64,000 nucleotides of DNA from Sinorhizobium sp. 6-70 (GCF_030124375.1 NZ_JASKLS010000009.1:34642-98641), one strand, 5' to 3'. Positions 23,792-33,223 are shown, counted from the stretch's first letter. Numbers and translations: made by a program. The notes: generated by a model not told the origin, from the letters alone.

Positions 23792-24970
23792 TTAGTCGTT
23801 GCGTTCAGGAGATCGCTTTGGAGCACTGTGCCCGCTGCGGCCCTCGTCGAGCTTGGCGTTCGCGAGTCCGAGGAGCGAGCCGGCATAGGCGCCGGGAGAG
23901 CCGATGGCCTTCTCCTTCGCCGCGGATCCGGCGGCTTTGCCGGCTGAGCCGAGACCGGCGCCGACGCCAATGAAGGCAGATCCCATGACCGAGGCGCCGG
24001 CGGCTCGGGCGGCTTGCCCCGTCGCAAACCCCGCCCCAGCGGCACTCGCTGCGAGGAACCCGCCGCCAGCGGCAAAGGAGGCCGCTTGACCGCCATGGCG
24101 GACTGCTTCCATTCCTCCGGAGACCGACGCGCCTTGCACCACGCCCTGCATTATGTTCGGCACGTAGACCGCGATAATGAATACGGCGACGGCAATGCCG
24201 GCGATGGCAAGGGCGGTCTGAAACTGGTTGCCGATATCAGGTTGGTTCGCGAGTCCGATCAGGACCTCCGACCCGATCCGCGAGATCATGACAAGCGCCA
24301 TGAGCTTCATACCGACCGAGAACGCGTAGACTAGGTAGCGGATGGCGAAGTCCTTGGTGTAGGACGAGCCGCCAAGCCCGAGCATGATCATCCCAGCAAG
24401 CAGTCCGATATACATCTCGACCATCACGCTCACGAAAATCGCTGCGACGAGCGAGAACGAGATGACCACGACCACCATGGCGAACGCAGCCGAGATCGCG
24501 AGCGCGTTGTCCTCGAAGAGGCCAAACTGGATCTTTTCCGACATTTTGGTTGCCACTGCGAGGCCCGCGTTGAAGACATCGGCAGGCGATGCTGTCCCAC
24601 CTCCGGCGCTAATCTGGAAGAGGCTGTCGACGACTCCCTTGGCAAAGGTCGGGCCTTGCGCCAGTACGAAGGCAAAGAAGCCGACGAACATGATCCGCCT
24701 GACCAATTCTGCAAACCAGCTGTCGAGAGAAGCAGCCTGGAGCGCAAGCCAGACGCCGGCGATGCCGATCTCGATTGTAGCAAGAACCCAGAACAACGAT
24801 TTTGCGGCATCCATGACGGTGGTTTCCCATCCCTTGGCAGCCATCGTGATCTGGTTCTGAAGCGAGGTCAGCACCGAGCCCTCCTGGGCAAGTGCGGGCT
24901 GCGCCGTGAATGCCGCGAAAGCAGTAATAATCAGTGCCATCCGGAGCGGAGGAAGTTCGTTTGGCCTCAT
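23792..24970 (-). CDS. trbL: TrbL polytopic channel protein (VirB6-like)
   Basis: The 392-aa protein has a cleavable N-terminal signal (LRMALIITAFAAFTAQPALA) and several membrane helices (MFVGFFAFVLAQGPTF, VVVISFSLVAAIFVSVMVEM, IAGIAVAVFIIAVYVP). A Gly/Ala-rich C-terminal tail is typical of TrbL. It forms the inner-membrane translocation core. ATG 24970 lies 5 bp after the trbJ stop; a GTG at 24982 would overlap it. In Ti-type operons trbK normally sits here between trbJ and trbL; it is absent. Confidence 0.94.
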   Translation of the reverse strand: MRPNELPPLRMALIITAFAAFTAQPALAQEGSVLTSLQNQITMAAKGWETTVMDAAKSLFWVLATIEIGIAGVWLALQAASLDSWFAELVRRIMFVGFFAFVLAQGPTFAKGVVDSLFQISAGGGTASPADVFNAGLAVATKMSEKIQFGLFEDNALAISAAFAMVVVVISFSLVAAIFVSVMVEMYIGLLAGMIMLGLGGSSYTKDFAIRYLVYAFSVGMKLMALVMISRIGSEVLIGLANQPDIGNQFQTALAIAGIAVAVFIIAVYVPNIMQGVVQGASVSGGMEAVRHGGQAASFAAGGGFLAASAAGAGFATGQAARAAGASVMGSAFIGVGAGLGSAGKAAGSAAKEKAIGSPGAYAGSLLGLANAKLDEGRSGHSAPKRSPERND

Positions 24971-24975
24971 AGGGT

Positions 24976-25782
24976 TCACCACTCGACTTTCATCCTTTCG
25001 CCACCGGACGTGGAAGGAGCCGTCGCGCTGAAGAACTTTTCCCGGCGCGCCTGCGCGAGGTCCTTGTCTGTCTGCTCGGTCTGAAGCCAGGTCCCCATCA
25101 TGGTCATCTGCTGTGAAACGAGACCGCGCAATTTCTGCATCTGCGCGACTTGCTGTGCAGCGATTTCATGACCAACCTGAAGCGCCTTCATCTGGCCGTC
25201 GGCGGTCTCGGACATCGACCGCAGCGAGGACATCGTGCTTTCCTCGCTGTCGAATTGATCAGCCGTAAGACTTGCGGCCTTCAATGTGCCGGCGATCGTG
25301 TGGCGATTGGTGTCCGACCAGGTTTGGTACGTGGATGAGAAGCTCGCTGCGTTCGGCAGGTTGGTCTTGAGATTGGCATAGCTCTGGAAGCGTTGCTGTA
25401 AGACATCGTCGGCATTCCCCATCGAAAAGGAAATGCTTTGCCCCTCGTCAACGATGCTGCGAAGCCGATTGAGATCGCTTTCGACCTGCCCCCACATGTG
25501 AGATGGCAGAGTCGCCGTGTTCTGGAGCAGGTTTTGATACATGTTCAGCTGCGTCTCGATCTGCTGCGCAAGCTGGCTGATCTGCGTCAGTTGGTTCTGG
25601 ATCTGCTCGCCGGATTGACCGACGAGTGACACCAGTTCGCCGTTATTGAGAACCTGCGTCCATTCGGTTGCCGCGCCGGTGGCGGTGCCAGCCTTCGACG
25701 GCGCCACTGTAGCGATCCCAATGGCGACGACCGTCAGGCCCGTAAGCCATCTATTCGAAATTGAGCAGCGATGCGGCATCAT
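24976..25782 (-). CDS. trbJ: TrbJ periplasmic protein (VirB5-like)
   Basis: The 268-aa protein has a signal peptide (WLTGLTVVAIGIATVAPSKA) followed by a long α-helical coiled-coil region (EQIQNQLTQISQLAQQIETQ, LNMYQNLLQNTATLP). It belongs to the minor pilus/adhesin class. It starts at 25782 or 25779 (ATGATG) after ggag and overlaps the 3' end of trbE by 32 bp. Confidence 0.94.
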   Translation of the reverse strand: MMPHRCSISNRWLTGLTVVAIGIATVAPSKAGTATGAATEWTQVLNNGELVSLVGQSGEQIQNQLTQISQLAQQIETQLNMYQNLLQNTATLPSHMWGQVESDLNRLRSIVDEGQSISFSMGNADDVLQQRFQSYANLKTNLPNAASFSSTYQTWSDTNRHTIAGTLKAASLTADQFDSEESTMSSLRSMSETADGQMKALQVGHEIAAQQVAQMQKLRGLVSQQMTMMGTWLQTEQTDKDLAQARREKFFSATAPSTSGGERMKVEW

Positions 25783-28207
25783 GAACTCCTCTCGTGTTCA
25801 GCCAGTGGATCGGCCAGTCGCGGCCATGTTCGGATTTAAGCGCCCGAATGCGCTTCAAGTCGTCCTTGCCGGAGGCCCCGACAAAGCTCAGCGCGACGGG
25901 ACCGAGCGCCATGTCGAACAGGCGCCGGCCCTCTGGTGTAGCAACATAGTATTCGCGTTTCGGGATCGCACCCGCGACGATGTCGATCTGGCGCTCGTTA
26001 AAGCCGATGCGCTCATAGAATTCCCGCGTTCCCGGCTCTCGCGCAGCGCCATTTGGAAGGCAGATTTTCGTCGGGCAGGATTCCTTCAGCACATCGATGA
26101 TCCCGGAGCGCTCCGCGTCCGAGATCGATTGTGTTGCGAGTACGACAGCGCAGTTCGCCTTGCGCAGCACTTTCAGCCATTCGCGGATCTTGGCCCGAAA
26201 AACGGGGTGACCTAGCATCAGCCAGGCTTCATCCAGCACAATCAGGCTTGGCGACCCGTCGAGGCGCCTTTCGATGCGGCGGAACAGATAGGTCAGCACA
26301 GGCACGAGATTGCGCTCACCCATGTTCATGAGGTGCTCGATCTCGAAGGTCTGCAAGGCTCCGAGCGAAAGGCCATCCTGCTCTGCGTCGAGCAACTCGC
26401 CCATCGGTCCGTCGACTGTGTAATGGTGCAGCGCGTCCTTGATCTCGCGCAACTGGACGCCAGACACGAAATCAGAGAGCGATCGGCCTGGAGCGTTTGC
26501 CATCAGCCCGAGCTGTCGGGAAATGGCGTTGCGATGATCGGGGGTGATGGTGACTCCTTGCAGCGCGACCAGCATCTCGATCCATTCCGTCGCCCAGGCC
26601 CGGTCAGCGTCATTTCCAAGTGCGGAGAGCGGGCAGAAAGCGAGCGCCCTCCTCTCCCCTTCATTGTCTGCGCCAATCTCGTAGTGGTCGCCGCCGCCAG
26701 CCAGCGTCAACGGCAGCAGCGAGTTGCCTTTGTCGAACGCGAAGATCTGGGCGTTTTCGTAACGCCGAAACTGCGCGGCGATCAGCGCCAAAAGAGTCGA
26801 CTTGCCGGAGCCTGTCGGACCGAAAACGAGTGTATGTCCAACGTCGTCGACATGCAGGTTGAGGCGAAACGGCGTCGAGCCGCTCGCCACCTGCATGAGC
26901 GGCGGCGAATTCGGCGGAAAGAACGGGCACGGCGCGGACGGGTTCCCGCACCAGACGGCATTGAGAGGGATAAGGTCGGCAAGATTGCTGGTATTGATCA
27001 GCGGCTCGCGGATATTGCAGTACCAATTGCCCGGCAGGCTGCCGAGATACGCGTCGGTGGCGTTCAGCGTTTCGATCCGAGCGCCAAAGCCTTCCGCCTG
27101 GATCCGTCGGCGGATTGCCTCGGCCTTTTCCTGGAGCGCCTCGCGATCGTCGTCAAAGAGGACGATGACCGGAGTATAGTAGCCGTAGGCGACCAATTGC
27201 GACGAGGCCTGTGCAATTGCGTCCTCGGTCTCGGCCACCATGGTAATGGCGTCCTGGTCAACCGACCGGCTCTGCGTCTGGAACAACTGATCGAAGAACG
27301 GCCGGACCTTCTGTTGCCACTTCTTGCGTGTGCGCTCGATCTTATGGCGCGCATCTTCGGCATCGAGAAATATGAATCTCGAAGACCACCGATAGGTGAG
27401 CGGCATCAGGTCGAGGCTGTTGAGGATCCCAGGCCAGCTTTCGGCTGGCAAACCGTCGATGGCGACGACGCCGAGAGCGCGGTTCTCGATTTTCGGCGTC
27501 AGACCATGTTCGAGCTCGGCGGTCGCCATCCAATCGAGATACATGGGGACATCCGGAAGCCGGATCGGATGGTTGTCCCCGGTGATGCAGAAGCGAACGA
27601 ACTGCAGCAGTTCATCGTACCTTGCAACTCGTGTCCCTTCCCTTTCGCTGACTTCGCGCGTTTTCATGCGACGGATCGAGAGCGAATTCGCCAAATACTG
27701 CTCGATCTCACGGACAGCGTTCTTGAACATGAAGAGCACCGTGTCCGCATAGGATTTCTTCCGGCTTTCCTCGTCCGAATAGATGTATTTGCTGAGCGCT
27801 GTCCTCTTGGACTCGAGCGGCCGGTAGGTGAGGATCAGCGCGTGCTTGCTCTCGAAATGCCCCTGCTCGCGTTCAAAATGCACGCGACGCTCGGCGTCGA
27901 TCGCACGTGTGATCGGATCGGGGAAATGGCATCGATCCTCGCTGGGATAATCGATTGTCGGAATACGGATGGCCTCGACCTGAATCATCCAGCCGCTCCC
28001 AAACCGCGACAGGATCGCATTGATCTGCCGCGACAGCTCGTTGCGTTCGAGGGCGGTCGCACTTTCGGAGTCCGGGCCGGCAAAGTACCAGCCTGCCATG
28101 AGGCTTCCGTCCTTCAAGAGCAGCACCCCATTGTCGACAAGACCGGCGTAAGGGACGAGATCGGCGAAGGACGGGCCTGTGGCCCGAAAGCGTCGCAAAG
28201 CTACCAC
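25751..28207 (-). CDS. trbE: TrbE conjugation ATPase (VirB4-like)
   Basis: The 818-aa AAA+ ATPase powers pilus assembly and DNA export. The N-terminal domain contains GPSFADLVPYAGLVDNGVLL. Walker A GPTGSGKST lies near residue 464. LIVLDEAWLMLGHPVF is the Walker B region and VVLATQSISD the sensor. GTG 28207 has gaggagg at 5 nt and reproduces the family N-terminus; the longer frame to 28270 overlaps trbD and is rejected. Length agrees with Ti TrbE. Confidence 0.96.
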   Translation of the reverse strand: MVALRRFRATGPSFADLVPYAGLVDNGVLLLKDGSLMAGWYFAGPDSESATALERNELSRQINAILSRFGSGWMIQVEAIRIPTIDYPSEDRCHFPDPITRAIDAERRVHFEREQGHFESKHALILTYRPLESKRTALSKYIYSDEESRKKSYADTVLFMFKNAVREIEQYLANSLSIRRMKTREVSEREGTRVARYDELLQFVRFCITGDNHPIRLPDVPMYLDWMATAELEHGLTPKIENRALGVVAIDGLPAESWPGILNSLDLMPLTYRWSSRFIFLDAEDARHKIERTRKKWQQKVRPFFDQLFQTQSRSVDQDAITMVAETEDAIAQASSQLVAYGYYTPVIVLFDDDREALQEKAEAIRRRIQAEGFGARIETLNATDAYLGSLPGNWYCNIREPLINTSNLADLIPLNAVWCGNPSAPCPFFPPNSPPLMQVASGSTPFRLNLHVDDVGHTLVFGPTGSGKSTLLALIAAQFRRYENAQIFAFDKGNSLLPLTLAGGGDHYEIGADNEGERRALAFCPLSALGNDADRAWATEWIEMLVALQGVTITPDHRNAISRQLGLMANAPGRSLSDFVSGVQLREIKDALHHYTVDGPMGELLDAEQDGLSLGALQTFEIEHLMNMGERNLVPVLTYLFRRIERRLDGSPSLIVLDEAWLMLGHPVFRAKIREWLKVLRKANCAVVLATQSISDAERSGIIDVLKESCPTKICLPNGAAREPGTREFYERIGFNERQIDIVAGAIPKREYYVATPEGRRLFDMALGPVALSFVGASGKDDLKRIRALKSEHGRDWPIHWLNTRGVHDAASLLNFE

Positions 28208-28217
28208 GACCGCCTCC

Positions 28218-28517
28218 TCAATACCGCCGCCAAGGTGAACTGGTCGCCTTGTAGTATGGCTTATAGGCAATGTGCCTGATATAGACCTGCCGCATCAGCG
28301 GGTCGGACTTCGCCATCATCCGAAGCAACCCGATGATAACGATCCAAATGGAGATACCGGAGAGCGCCGAATAGATCGTCAGGACGACGAAGATCAGGAT
28401 GACGGCGGCAAAGCCGGTGAGCAGCATCAACTCCCGATCCGCCCCCATCAGAAGGTTTGGGCGGGACAAAGCGCGATGAATGCGATTGCACCGCAGGCCG
28501 GACAAGGACTCAGACAT
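28218..28517 (-). CDS. trbD: TrbD inner-membrane protein (VirB3-like)
   Basis: The 99-aa protein has two closely spaced membrane helices (MLLTGFAAVILIFVVLTIYS, GISIWIVIIGLLRMMA) and a basic C-terminus (YIRHIAYKPYYKATSSPW), the VirB3/TrbD pattern. It overlaps the trbC end by 8 bp and precedes trbE by 10 bp. Confidence 0.93.
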   Translation of the reverse strand: MSESLSGLRCNRIHRALSRPNLLMGADRELMLLTGFAAVILIFVVLTIYSALSGISIWIVIIGLLRMMAKSDPLMRQVYIRHIAYKPYYKATSSPWRRY

Positions 28518-28896
28518 AGACCCCCTCCCCTTCTCCGTTGGAGCCGATTGAGTGTGTCTGCTCGTCCGTTAGGCCGATCGACGCGCCGGTCGCCCCGAAC
28601 AGGGCGACGATTTGGGTCGCACCGAGCAGGATGCCGGCGACGAGGACGACATAGACGAGCCGTCGCGCAAAATCGTTGAGTTCTCCGCCGAAGATAAGCA
28701 TGCCACCGGCAATCGCCATCGCCGCAAGCGCAATGGCGCCCGCCACTGGACCGGTGATCGATTGCTGAATTTGCTGCAGCGGCCCTTCCCAGGGCAGACC
28801 TCCACCTCCGGAGCTGGCGAGTGCGGGAGCAAACGACGCGAGCACCATGGGAGCGGCAAGGAGTGCGACAACTGTGACTTTGGCTCTACGCGACAC
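28510..28896 (-). CDS. trbC: TrbC pilin precursor (VirB2-like)
   Basis: The 128-aa precursor has a long signal ending VLASFAPALASSGGGG. Two hydrophobic helices follow (PVAGAIALAAMAIAGGMLIF and LVYVVLVAGILLGATQIVAL) with a short polar loop between. In RP4-type systems TrbC is trimmed and cyclised by TraF, which is present here. GTG 28896 has aggagg at 6 nt. It overlaps trbB by 11 bp. Confidence 0.94.
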   Translation of the reverse strand: MSRRAKVTVVALLAAPMVLASFAPALASSGGGGLPWEGPLQQIQQSITGPVAGAIALAAMAIAGGMLIFGGELNDFARRLVYVVLVAGILLGATQIVALFGATGASIGLTDEQTHSIGSNGEGEGVYV

Positions 28897-29863
28897 GACG
28901 TGCCTCCTGCCCCTCGGTTAGTTGGTCGGACCAGATGTCGTATTGGCCGCCCGCGAACCCCTCGACCTGAATGACGTCGCGAACGCGTCGTCCGCGCGGC
29001 GTTCGTTCGATGGATACGATGAGGTCGACCGCTTCGCCGATGACCTCTTGCATCGGCTGCTGGCTTGCCTCTGCAGTTAGTTGCTCGAGGCGTCGGAGCG
29101 TCGACATGGCGGTGTTCGAGTGAATGGTCGCCACTCCTCCAGGATGGCCGGTATTCCACGCCTTGAGCAATGTCAGCGCAGCGCCGTCACGAACCTCGCC
29201 GACGACGATCCTGTCGGGACGAAGCCGCATCGTGCTCTTCAAGAGCCGCGCCATGTCCATAGTATCGCTGGTGCGCAGAACGACTGCATTGTCGGCCGCA
29301 CATTGGATTTCCGCCGTATCTTCGAGGATGACCAGACGGTCTTCGGGCGCGGACCTGACGATCTCGCCGATCACTGCGTTCGCAAGCGTCGTTTTGCCCG
29401 AAGCAGTCCCGCCGGAAATTACAATGTTCAGGCGCGATGAGATTGCACTGCGGATCGTCGACGCCTGATACTCCGTCATAACTCCGGAGTACACATACTC
29501 GCCGAGCGGTATCAGCCGCGATGCGCGGCGGCGAATGGTGAATGCTGGTTTGCCAACGACAGGAGGCAAGAGGCCTTCAAACCGGTGGCCGCCGATCGGC
29601 AGCTCGCCGGAAATGATCGGCCGTGCTGTGTCGACCTCCGACTGCAACGCGTGGGCGACCGTTCCGATCACCATTTCTGCGGCTGCGCAAGACATTTCGC
29701 CGGCCGGCGCAACGCCATGACCGAGCCGTTCAATGAACAGTTTCCCGTCCGGATTGAGCATGATCTCGATGACATTCGCGTCGTCCAGCGCCACACAGAG
29801 CTGATCGCCGAGCGCCTCCTGAAGTTTGCGAACAAGTCTGGGGTGAGAGAGAAGCTGGCTCAC
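28886..29863 (-). CDS. trbB: TrbB conjugation ATPase (VirB11-like)
   Basis: The 325-aa secretion ATPase has Walker A GGTASGKTT near residue 155, the Asp box LVILEDTAEIQ, the His box GHPGGVATIHSN, and VVGEVRDGAALTLLKAW. It forms a cytoplasmic hexamer at the channel base. GTG 29863 follows aaggaga; the longer frame to 29947 would overlap traI and is rejected. It is the first trb gene, 10 bp after the traI stop. Confidence 0.95.
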   Translation of the reverse strand: MSQLLSHPRLVRKLQEALGDQLCVALDDANVIEIMLNPDGKLFIERLGHGVAPAGEMSCAAAEMVIGTVAHALQSEVDTARPIISGELPIGGHRFEGLLPPVVGKPAFTIRRRASRLIPLGEYVYSGVMTEYQASTIRSAISSRLNIVISGGTASGKTTLANAVIGEIVRSAPEDRLVILEDTAEIQCAADNAVVLRTSDTMDMARLLKSTMRLRPDRIVVGEVRDGAALTLLKAWNTGHPGGVATIHSNTAMSTLRRLEQLTAEASQQPMQEVIGEAVDLIVSIERTPRGRRVRDVIQVEGFAGGQYDIWSDQLTEGQEARRVA

Positions 29864-29873
29864 GGATTTCTCC

Positions 29874-30497
29874 TTACGCTGCCTGGCCGAGAGGGGTGAG
29901 TTCAGAACGGTAATTGGAAGGACGCAGCTTCTGAAATATGCTTGCATCGGCGGGCAATATGCCCGCTACGGCCATCGTCACGCCTATCTTCCTGGGTTCT
30001 GCCAAGCGCTTCAGCGACCATCCAACGCGCGCAAGGATCCGTTCGAATCGTAGATCGGTTACCGTGACAATCTCCGTGTAGCCATTCGCCATGCACCATT
30101 CGGTGATGCCCGCGAACATGGTCAGGGTTGCCTCATGGATCGAGCCGGCCCCCCTTCCCTCCGCGAGGGTCGTGTCGACGCAAAAGCGGGAGCTCTCGAT
30201 TAGGAAAGGGTGTGCGTTCAGTCCGTCGCCCGGGAGAAGCGAGGGAAAGACATCCGTCACCATCGTCGGGCCCAGGGCCGGCAGAAGCCTGGCGCATCCT
30301 GCCAACTGGCCGCTCTCCGAAACGGCGAGGATGTAGGTCGGTTGAAGACCATCAAAAGCGTCGCATTCCTGGCCGTCGCGAACGCTGACCTCCCAGCCTA
30401 GCCGATCTGAAAAGACTCGCGCACGGAGCCTGTGGTGCTGCGCGAGCAGTTGCTTTTCCCGAAAATCCGGGCGCGCAGAAATCGCTATCACCTGCAT
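29874..30497 (-). CDS. traI: TraI acyl-homoserine-lactone synthase
   Basis: The 207-aa LuxI-family enzyme makes an AHL from SAM and acyl-ACP. Family landmarks are present: RLRARVFSDRLGWEV with the conserved Arg, Phe and Trp, then the Asp pair in GQECDAFDGLQPTY, GCARLLPALGP, and ESSRFCVDTT. ATG 30497 (MQVIAISARPDF) is chosen because ggagag precedes it at good spacing; ATG 30509 lies in that site. It leads the traI-trb operon and diverges from repA. TraR with this signal should autoinduce it, as in Ti plasmids. Confidence 0.94.
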   Translation of the reverse strand: MQVIAISARPDFREKQLLAQHHRLRARVFSDRLGWEVSVRDGQECDAFDGLQPTYILAVSESGQLAGCARLLPALGPTMVTDVFPSLLPGDGLNAHPFLIESSRFCVDTTLAEGRGAGSIHEATLTMFAGITEWCMANGYTEIVTVTDLRFERILARVGWSLKRLAEPRKIGVTMAVAGILPADASIFQKLRPSNYRSELTPLGQAA

Positions 30498-30873
30498 GCT
30501 TCTCTCCATCGTTAAAATTCGTCGCGGAGTTGAGCACGGATCAGAATCGCTGGGCAGTTGTAGAGTTCGACAAGTTTTGCTTGAGGTGAGTCGGCACCAA
30601 CTTGCGCGAAGAACCTCCAGGTGCCGTTCCCAGTGCTAGGTTTGGTTTGTAGGATTCACAGGAGAACAATACGGGATCAGGAAGTTCGGATTGTCAGCCT
30701 AACCCTTAGAACGGGAAGACAAAAAGCCGAAAAACCCTCACTGGTTCGCTAGGAAACTTCGGCCCCGTTAACCTTTTGTTAACCCTAAACTTCTGGACGC
30801 GTTCGGGAGAATCGTGCTCTACCTTTGGCGGGCAAACGCGGGAAAACCGGCGGAAAGCCGCCAAGAGGAAAAG
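30498..30873. promoter_or_regulatory. traI/repA divergent control region
   Basis: This 376-bp region should hold the traI-trb promoter (leftward) and the repABC promoter (rightward). Visible elements are an imperfect 20-bp dyad at 30556-30575, the direct repeat gttaacc-tttt-gttaacc near 30767-30785, and a short hairpin ggcgg-aaag-ccgcc just before the repA ribosome-binding site agagga. Coupling quorum sensing to repABC copy number through a shared region is known from Ti plasmids; whether it happens here is inference. Confidence 0.5.
30556..30575. promoter_or_regulatory. Candidate TraR operator upstream of traI
   Basis: agttgtagagttcgacaagt is a 20-bp dyad with a few mismatches, 59 bp upstream of the traI start, a plausible activator distance. 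It differs from the Ti tra box and from the 9287 dyad, so confidence is low. Confidence 0.28.
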
Positions 30874-32097
30874 ATGGCGATAGCAAACCGAGTGGAATCA
30901 CTTGTTGGCTCGAAAGAAGATGCTGCCAGCAAGATCATGCGGCATGCGGGGGTTCTATCGGGGCAGTTGCAGCAGCTGAGAACTCGCATGTACCCGCCAA
31001 AGTCCGAAAAGAGTCTGCGTTCGTTTTCGACCAACGAAGTGTCGAAGCTGACGTCCATACCCGATTCCACCTTGAAGCTCATGTCCACTGAAGGACGTGG
31101 ACCGGTTCCCAGCAGGCTAGAGAATAACCATCGCCTCTACACGCTTGCCCAGATCAACGAGCTGCGTGAATTGTTCGCAAAGCAGAAACCTGCAGACGCC
31201 TTGCGGTTCCTCCCTCGCCGTCGCGCTGGCGAGCACCTTCAGGTTATTGCAATAGCCAACTTCAAGGGCGGTAGCGCGAAGACTACGACATGCGTCCACC
31301 TATCCCACCACTTAGCCCTTCACGGCTATCGCGTCCTCGCTCTGGACTTGGACCCTCAAGCGTCATTGTCCGCTATGTTCGGTTCGCAGCCAGAGTTTGA
31401 CGTCGGGTCTAATGAAACGATTTATGCCGCTTTGCGTTACGACGAGGCTGAACGGCGTCCGATCCGCGATATTATCCGCAAGACATACTTCGAGGGCATC
31501 GACCTAATTCCAGGCAACCTGGAAGTGATGGAATATGAGCACGAAACGCCACGTGTTTTGGCAAACAAGTCGAGCTCGGGCGCTATCTTCTTCGAGCGAT
31601 TGAAACTGGCCCTTTCGGAAGTCGAGGCAGACTACGACGTAGTGATCCTAGACACCCCACCGTCGCTCGGCTTTTTGACGTTGAGCGCGATATACGCGGC
31701 GACCAGCATGATCATAACGGTGCATCCGGCCATGTTGGACGTTGCGTCGATGAGCCAGTTCCTTCTGATGATGGGCGATCTGATCAGCGTTCTGAATGAG
31801 AGCGGCGCTCAGCTAGACCAAGACTTCATTCGATATCTGGTCACACGGCACGACCCCAATGACGCGCCGCAATCGCAGGTCGTTGCAATGCTTCGTCATT
31901 TGTTCGGTTCTGATGTCCTATTACCGACCGCAATCGAGAGCACTGCCGTGGAGGCGGCGGGCCTCGCGAAGAGCTCAATATACGAGCTCGAAATTGGGCA
32001 GATCGGACGCGAGACGCATAAGCGCGCCCGGGAGGCGGTAGATGCCGTGAACGAGGCGATCGTCCGCCTTATCAACGACAGCTGGGGGCGGACATGA
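30874..32097 (+). CDS. repA: RepA plasmid partition ATPase
   Basis: The 407-aa ParA-type ATPase segregates the plasmid and represses repABC. An N-terminal DNA-binding part (LRSFSTNEVSKLTSIPDSTL) precedes the deviant Walker A IANFKGGSAKTTT near residue 130, LALDLDPQASLSAMFG and VVILDTPPSLGFLTL. ATG 30874 follows agagga; the upstream extension to 30814 lies in the promoter. It overlaps repB by 4 bp. Confidence 0.97.
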   Translation: MAIANRVESLVGSKEDAASKIMRHAGVLSGQLQQLRTRMYPPKSEKSLRSFSTNEVSKLTSIPDSTLKLMSTEGRGPVPSRLENNHRLYTLAQINELRELFAKQKPADALRFLPRRRAGEHLQVIAIANFKGGSAKTTTCVHLSHHLALHGYRVLALDLDPQASLSAMFGSQPEFDVGSNETIYAALRYDEAERRPIRDIIRKTYFEGIDLIPGNLEVMEYEHETPRVLANKSSSGAIFFERLKLALSEVEADYDVVILDTPPSLGFLTLSAIYAATSMIITVHPAMLDVASMSQFLLMMGDLISVLNESGAQLDQDFIRYLVTRHDPNDAPQSQVVAMLRHLFGSDVLLPTAIESTAVEAAGLAKSSIYELEIGQIGRETHKRAREAVDAVNEAIVRLINDSWGRT

Positions 32098-33125
32098 GCA
32101 AATCCTCTCGTAAGTCGATTGTCGCCAGCTTCGGATTGCTTTCCGCGCAATTGGAAAACAAGCTGGCGAGCGATCAGCAGCCAATGCCTCCGGCTCCGTC
32201 CCCGGGCAATCGGGTCGGGGCAGGTGTCATCGGAGCTACGCACAGGGCGATTGACGAGCTCCGATCAGAGCGGGATCAATTGAAGGCTCTCGTAGAGTCT
32301 GGCGGAGGTGCGGTTCGCGAGCTGGATCCGTCTCTCATCGACCCCTCCCCTTACCCGGACCGACTGCCGGACGACGACGAGACAAGCTTCGAGGCGTTCA
32401 AGCGTTCAATTGAGACCGACGGGCAAAAGGTCCCCGTCCAGGTCCGGAGACACCCCTCGTCGCCTGGTCGCCATCAGATCGTCTACGGTCACCGGCGCTG
32501 GCTTGCTGCCAAGCAACTCGGCAGACCCGTTCGGGCCATTGAGGTTGAGATTTCCGACATCGATCTTGTCCTTGCGCAAGGGATCGAGAATGCAAGCCGT
32601 CAAGATCTAACCTGGATCGAGCGCGCGCTGTTCGCGTCTCGGATGGATGATGCGGGTATCAAGCCACGCTATATCTACTCAGCGCTCTCCATCGAGGACG
32701 CTGAGCTGGCGCGTATGCGGAATGTCTACCGCATAGTCCCGGCGGATATCATTGAAGCCATTGGGCGGGCACCAAAGGTCGGCAGGCCGCGTTGGCTTGA
32801 CCTAGCTAAGGCAGTTGCAAGCGACCCAGGCACTCTCGATTCTATTCGAGCCGCTTTGGACAGGAAAGGTAACCGTCACGAAACTTCCGACCAAAGATTT
32901 CAGCGTGTCCTGAATGTCGTGAAGCCAGCCGCCAAAAAGAGCGTCGAATCAACACCGATTTCCGACGGTAGCGGCACAACGCTCGGCGTCTTGGTGATGT
33001 CTCCGAAGGAGGTCCGAATCTCAGCCGAGGGCTCGCTCGGCATCGAGTTCTTGAAGTTTGTTGAGGCGGAGCTGCCAAACCTTGCTGAGCAGTTCGCCCG
33101 TCAGCGAGAACAGGAAAAACCCTGA
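32094..33125 (+). CDS. repB: RepB centromere-binding partition protein
   Basis: This 343-aa ParB-family protein contains the ParB nuclease-like region (QKVPVQVRRHPSSPGRHQIV, YGHRRWLAAKQLGRPVRAIE), the arginine-type ENASRQDLTWIERA box and an HTH (RYIYSALSIEDAELARMRNV). It binds parS and RepA for partition. ATG 32094 overlaps the repA stop (ATGA). A parS-like dyad begins inside its last codons. Confidence 0.96.
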   Translation: MSKSSRKSIVASFGLLSAQLENKLASDQQPMPPAPSPGNRVGAGVIGATHRAIDELRSERDQLKALVESGGGAVRELDPSLIDPSPYPDRLPDDDETSFEAFKRSIETDGQKVPVQVRRHPSSPGRHQIVYGHRRWLAAKQLGRPVRAIEVEISDIDLVLAQGIENASRQDLTWIERALFASRMDDAGIKPRYIYSALSIEDAELARMRNVYRIVPADIIEAIGRAPKVGRPRWLDLAKAVASDPGTLDSIRAALDRKGNRHETSDQRFQRVLNVVKPAAKKSVESTPISDGSGTTLGVLVMSPKEVRISAEGSLGIEFLKFVEAELPNLAEQFARQREQEKP

Positions 33126-33140
33126 CAGTTGTCAGAGTTT
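33116..33140. repeat. parS: parS-like dyad 1 (end of repB)
   Basis: Centre ctgaca-gt-tgtcag (33122-33135) is flanked by aaaac on the left and agttt on the right, one mismatch from full symmetry in the outer arms. It matches the perfect palindrome at 35468-35493. parS sites of repABC plasmids commonly lie next to repB or downstream of repC. Confidence 0.7.
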
Positions 33141-33171
33141 CGAACTGATTGAGGAAAGGAATCGCTGCAAA

Positions 33172-33223
33172 AGAAAAAGGCCCCCAAACGTTGCCGTCGT
33201 GGAAGCCTCTCTCTGTGTGTGAC
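33172..33223 (-). ncRNA. Counter-transcribed RNA (repE/ctRNA) in repB-repC gap
   Basis: RepABC plasmids encode a roughly 50-nt antisense RNA in this gap that blocks repC expression and sets copy number and incompatibility. On the minus strand a promoter (see next entry) predicts a 5' end near 33223. A terminator stem aggcttcc/gggggcct (two G-U pairs) is followed by TTTTT at 33174-33178. The exact ends are estimated. Confidence 0.75.

Noticed and set aside
26333..28279. 648-codon plus-strand open frame antisense to trbE
   Set aside because: It is an exact shadow of trbE, with a composition typical of the complement of a GC-rich gene and no ribosome-binding site or family resemblance.
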